46,006 nt of DNA from an uncultured Clostridia bacterium (lineage in GTDB: Bacteria > Bacillota > Clostridia > Lachnospirales > Lachnospiraceae). Location: positions 1 through 46,006 of the forward strand of contig CANDNA010000026.1 of assembly GCA_947385955.1 (NCBI GenBank), in the 5' to 3' direction. This document shows, in pieces, positions 44,146 through 46,006 of the stretch. A program made the position numbers and the translations under genes. The number at the start of each line of letters is the position of its first letter. The stretch's first letter is position 1. The notes under the pieces were generated by a model that saw only the letters and a program-made list of their open reading frames with translations, did not search any database and had not been told where the DNA came from.

Positions 44146-44267
44146 TTCATTTGGGAGAATACGATCTATTGTGGTATTCTTTGTTGTGGCTGTTGGAGTG
44201 ACTTTGTCCTGACCGTATGTGCTCTTGTCAATCGAAGGTATTGTCATAAATAAAAATTTTTCAATGC

Positions 44268-44281
44268 GACAGCTACATGTC
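44268..44281. promoter_or_regulatory. Candidate WYL-regulator operator (GACA-N6-TGTC)
   Basis: GACAGCTACATGTC is a dyad 37 bp before the start of the WYL regulator gene. Short GACA/TGTC dyads of this type are plausible autoregulatory sites; no clear -35/-10 pair was found nearby. Confidence 0.35.
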
Positions 44282-44318
44282 ATATTAGAAGTGTTATTCT
44301 TTTAACAGGAGGAACCGT

Positions 44319-45227
44319 ATGCAAATTGAGCGACTGGTAAATATGGTTTTTTACATAGTCAATCGAAAGCAGGTTACAGCCAGAGAACTGGCCGATTATT
44401 TTAACGTATCCACAAGAACGATATACCGCGATATTAATACCTTAACGATTGCAGGCATACCGATTACCTCTGCAAAGGGAACCGGCGGGGGAATCTCTCT
44501 GATAGACGGATATACCCTGAACCGTTCGCTCTTTTCCAAAAAAGAGCAGGAAAATATCTTTCAGTCCCTGCAAATGCTGCAGGCTGCAAAATATCCTGAT
44601 GCAGAGCTTACCCTGAGAAAAATCGGGGCTGTTTTCGGCAGAACCTCAGAGCCAAAATGGCTGGATATTGATTTCACATATTGGGGCAGCGATGAAAAAC
44701 AAAAAGCAGAGCTTTCAGAATTACAATATGCAATTGTCCACAAACACACAATAGCCTTTGATTATTTCAATTCTGAACTGCAAAAGTCAAATCGGATCAT
44801 AGAACCTTTGCAGCTGGCCTTTAAATCCCGTGCCTGGTATGTGGTGGGATACTGTCGCTGCAAACAGGAAATAAGGGTTTTCCGTATGTCAAGAATGAAA
44901 CGCATCTGTGTCATGCCGGAAACCTTTGACCGCGCTCTGCCTGACGATTATTCTCTCTTATCAGATTGTCAGGAAGAATGTGATTTACCCGTTTTCAAAT
45001 TGAAGTTTGCTCCTGAAATGGCATACAGATTATATGATGACTTTCAGGAAAATCAGGTTGATGCATGTACAGATGGCAGTTTTATCGTTACGTCCCGGTA
45101 TCAGCTCACTGACTGGACATTTCATTATCTGTTGTCTTTCGGAAAATATGTTGAAATAATCGAACCGGAAATTGCCCGGACCATGTTAAAAAAACGGGCT
45201 TTGGAAATAGCCGCAATCTATGATTGA
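44319..45227 (+). CDS. YafY-type transcriptional regulator (HTH + WYL domain)
   Basis: The 302-residue protein has an N-terminal helix-turn-helix (about 1-60) with the DeoR-like signature VSTRTIYRDINTL, then a WYL domain (about 135-215) in which LAFKSRAWYVVGYCR holds the W-Y and later Arg residues that bind a ligand, and a C-terminal WCX extension. Such regulators sense small molecules or nucleic acid and often control a neighbouring gene. AGGAGG precedes ATG 44319. The YciI-like gene follows after 54 bp on the same strand, the likely partner or target. Confidence 0.92.
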   Translation: MQIERLVNMVFYIVNRKQVTARELADYFNVSTRTIYRDINTLTIAGIPITSAKGTGGGISLIDGYTLNRSLFSKKEQENIFQSLQMLQAAKYPDAELTLRKIGAVFGRTSEPKWLDIDFTYWGSDEKQKAELSELQYAIVHKHTIAFDYFNSELQKSNRIIEPLQLAFKSRAWYVVGYCRCKQEIRVFRMSRMKRICVMPETFDRALPDDYSLLSDCQEECDLPVFKLKFAPEMAYRLYDDFQENQVDACTDGSFIVTSRYQLTDWTFHYLLSFGKYVEIIEPEIARTMLKKRALEIAAIYD

Positions 45228-45281
45228 TTTCAGGCTATAATAACAATCAGACAAAATACTTACTGAAAGGAAAGGAACCCT

Positions 45282-45596
45282 ATGATTTTAACAGAAGGCA
45301 GTATCTTATTCGCAAGAATCGATTACAAAATCGAAGGCAGACAGGAAACAGAACGGGATGCACTGGATTCTATGGAGTATTTGCAGAATATTGCCAGAGA
45401 ACGCTATCTTATGGCAGGAATATTCGGCAGCATGGAAACAGAGTCCGTCGATGGGGCAATGATACTCTTTGAAGCCAAAGACCTGGAAGAAGCATCCGAA
45501 ATTGCCCAAAACGACCCTGTTATACAAAGAGGTTTTTACAGGTGTGAAGTACACCAATGGAATCTGATGCTTTTGTCAGAGAAAGAAACACATTAG
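45282..45596 (+). CDS. YciI-like small protein
   Basis: The 104-residue product has a ferredoxin-like fold pattern ending in the YciI/EthD signature: ILFEAKDLEEASEIAQNDP followed by a short strand with Val and Trp (CEVHQW). In family members the conserved His-Asp pair is thought to support small-molecule binding or catalysis, but activity is mostly unknown. GAAAGGAAAGG lies before ATG 45282. It is probably co-transcribed with the WYL regulator and is followed by a terminator-like hairpin at 45651. Confidence 0.8.
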   Translation: MILTEGSILFARIDYKIEGRQETERDALDSMEYLQNIARERYLMAGIFGSMETESVDGAMILFEAKDLEEASEIAQNDPVIQRGFYRCEVHQWNLMLLSEKETH

Positions 45597-45650
45597 GGGA
45601 TCGGACAGTTCGTATAGTTTCTTCTGTAACGGAGTCAGGTAGGAGGCGGT

Positions 45651-45683
45651 TCAAAAGGACCATCCTCCTTTTGACTTTGTTCT
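45651..45683 (+). terminator. Terminator-like hairpin after the YciI-like gene
   Basis: TCAAAAGGA and TCCTTTTGA pair perfectly over 9 bp with a 6-nt loop, followed by CTTTGTTCT. The tail is only moderately T-rich. Confidence 0.55.
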
Positions 45684-45707
45684 ACAAACAAGGAAGGCTC
45701 TTAGCTC

Positions 45708-45758
45708 TTAGCTTTCTGCAATTTTTTCGTCTATCGGTATTCGTCGTCCTCTTGCCAT
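45708..45758 (-). pseudogene. Short start-fragment of a small basic protein (MARGRR type)
   Basis: A good ribosome site (GGAAG) precedes an ATG at 45758 that opens a frame MARGRRIPIDEKIAES and then stops. This start resembles small coiled-coil proteins carried on Firmicutes mobile elements, from memory and not confirmed. The stop after 16 codons suggests a decayed copy. The surrounding 45597-45900 holds no other gene. Confidence 0.3.
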
Positions 45759-45900
45759 AATTTACTTCCCCAAAATTTTGATCATGAGAATCGAACTCAA
45801 AATGACACCTTCTGTCTATCAATATATCATACATGCAAGATACTCCTTTCTTACGTTTTTTAATCGAACATATGTCTGATTACCTTTTTGATTACTTATA

Positions 45901-45945
45901 AAAACAAAAAGTCCAGAACACTTGTATTTACAAGGTTTCCGGACT
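45901..45945 (-). terminator. Terminator after the tRNA at the right edge
   Basis: On the minus strand AGTCCGGAA and TTCTGGACT pair (one G-U), with inner TTGTA/TACAA, and a T-rich tail follows. It lies about 9 bp after the tRNA. Confidence 0.85.
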
Positions 45946-45953
45946 ATCTACAA

Positions 45954-46006
45954 TAGCGAGAGGGGGATTTGAACCCTCGACACTACGGGTATGAACCGTA
46001 TGCTCT
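45954..46006 (-). tRNA. tRNA with CAT anticodon (probably elongator Met), 3' part
   Basis: The window edge cuts the 5' end. Visible are the anticodon stem TACGG/CCGTA around loop TTCATAC (anticodon CAT), variable loop, T arm GAGGG/CCCCC around TTCAAAT with one A-C mismatch, the acceptor 3' strand TCTCGCT and discriminator A. CCA is not encoded. tRNA-Ile2 with a modified C34 cannot be excluded without the 5' half. Confidence 0.85.

Noticed and set aside
43909-44283. A 124-codon minus-strand frame
   Set aside because: It covers the glpK promoter and overlaps the glpK start; no domain and no good ribosome site.
45780-45815. A tRNA-like T arm on the minus strand
   Set aside because: Only the T-arm-like segment is present; no acceptor or anticodon arms can be built around it.
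1-46006. CRISPR arrays, rRNA genes and intact insertion sequences
   Set aside because: No regularly spaced repeats, rRNA segments or transposase genes were found on reading through.

Overview
The window reads as a chromosomal segment of an anaerobic gut Clostridia, most likely a Lachnospiraceae-type genome. This rests on gene content and style, not on a database search: strong AGGAGG ribosome sites, moderately GC-rich genes, carbohydrate ABC transporters without their own ATPase, a giant 2-hydroxyacyl-CoA dehydratase/activase protein, an AmmeMemoRadiSam pair, and a glpK cluster with FAD oxidoreductases and DUF1667. Most genes lie on the minus strand.

Layout. (1) 1-1824: the N-terminal two thirds of an M16C metalloprotease, cut by the left edge. 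(2) 1975-4450: a strikingly AT-rich island holding a processive-type GT2 glycosyltransferase and a small membrane protein. It is bracketed by two related, imperfectly palindromic elements of about 232 bp in opposite orientation, with a membrane-protein remnant beside the second copy. (3) 4577-5485: an EamA/DMT exporter. (4) 5533-11149: a minus-strand group of a rhomboid-fold protein with a zinc ribbon, a sigma-70-like protein lacking region 4, an unknown 136-aa protein and, after a terminator, a DUF4132 giant. (5) 11402-15658: the dehydratase activase/dehydratase fusion. (6) 15774-17981: AmmeMemoRadiSam radical SAM enzyme and a Memo-AMMECR1 fusion. (7) 18095-18169: tRNA-Pro with an unmodified AGG anticodon.

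(8) 18391-27533: a galactoside-use locus (AraC regulator, solute-binding lipoprotein, two permeases, GH2 beta-galactosidase) with a HAD phosphatase and a second AraC regulator upstream. (9) 27645-31358: housekeeping genes rluF, ligA and metA; MetA carries the Glu111 that marks acetyl-CoA use. (10) 31448-39329: a sucrose/fructoside locus made of a LacI regulator, binding lipoprotein, two permeases, GH32 and an amylosucrase-like GH13. Three copies of one palindromic operator sit between the divergent promoters. (11) 39352-43970: a tightly coupled glycerol operon, glpK, a GlpA-like dehydrogenase with a BFD-type Cys cluster, a second FAD/NAD oxidoreductase and a DUF1667 Fe-S-like protein. (12) 44319-46006: a WYL regulator with a YciI-like protein, a small gene remnant, and the 3' part of a tRNA with a CAT anticodon.

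The sugar loci bring in oligosaccharides whole and split them in the cytoplasm. Neither transporter locus has an ATPase, so both probably share an MsmK/MsmX-type ATPase encoded elsewhere. The best candidates for something undescribed are the inverted structured-repeat pair around the AT-rich cassette, the rhomboid/sigma-like/DUF4132 group, and the four-gene glycerol redox operon.
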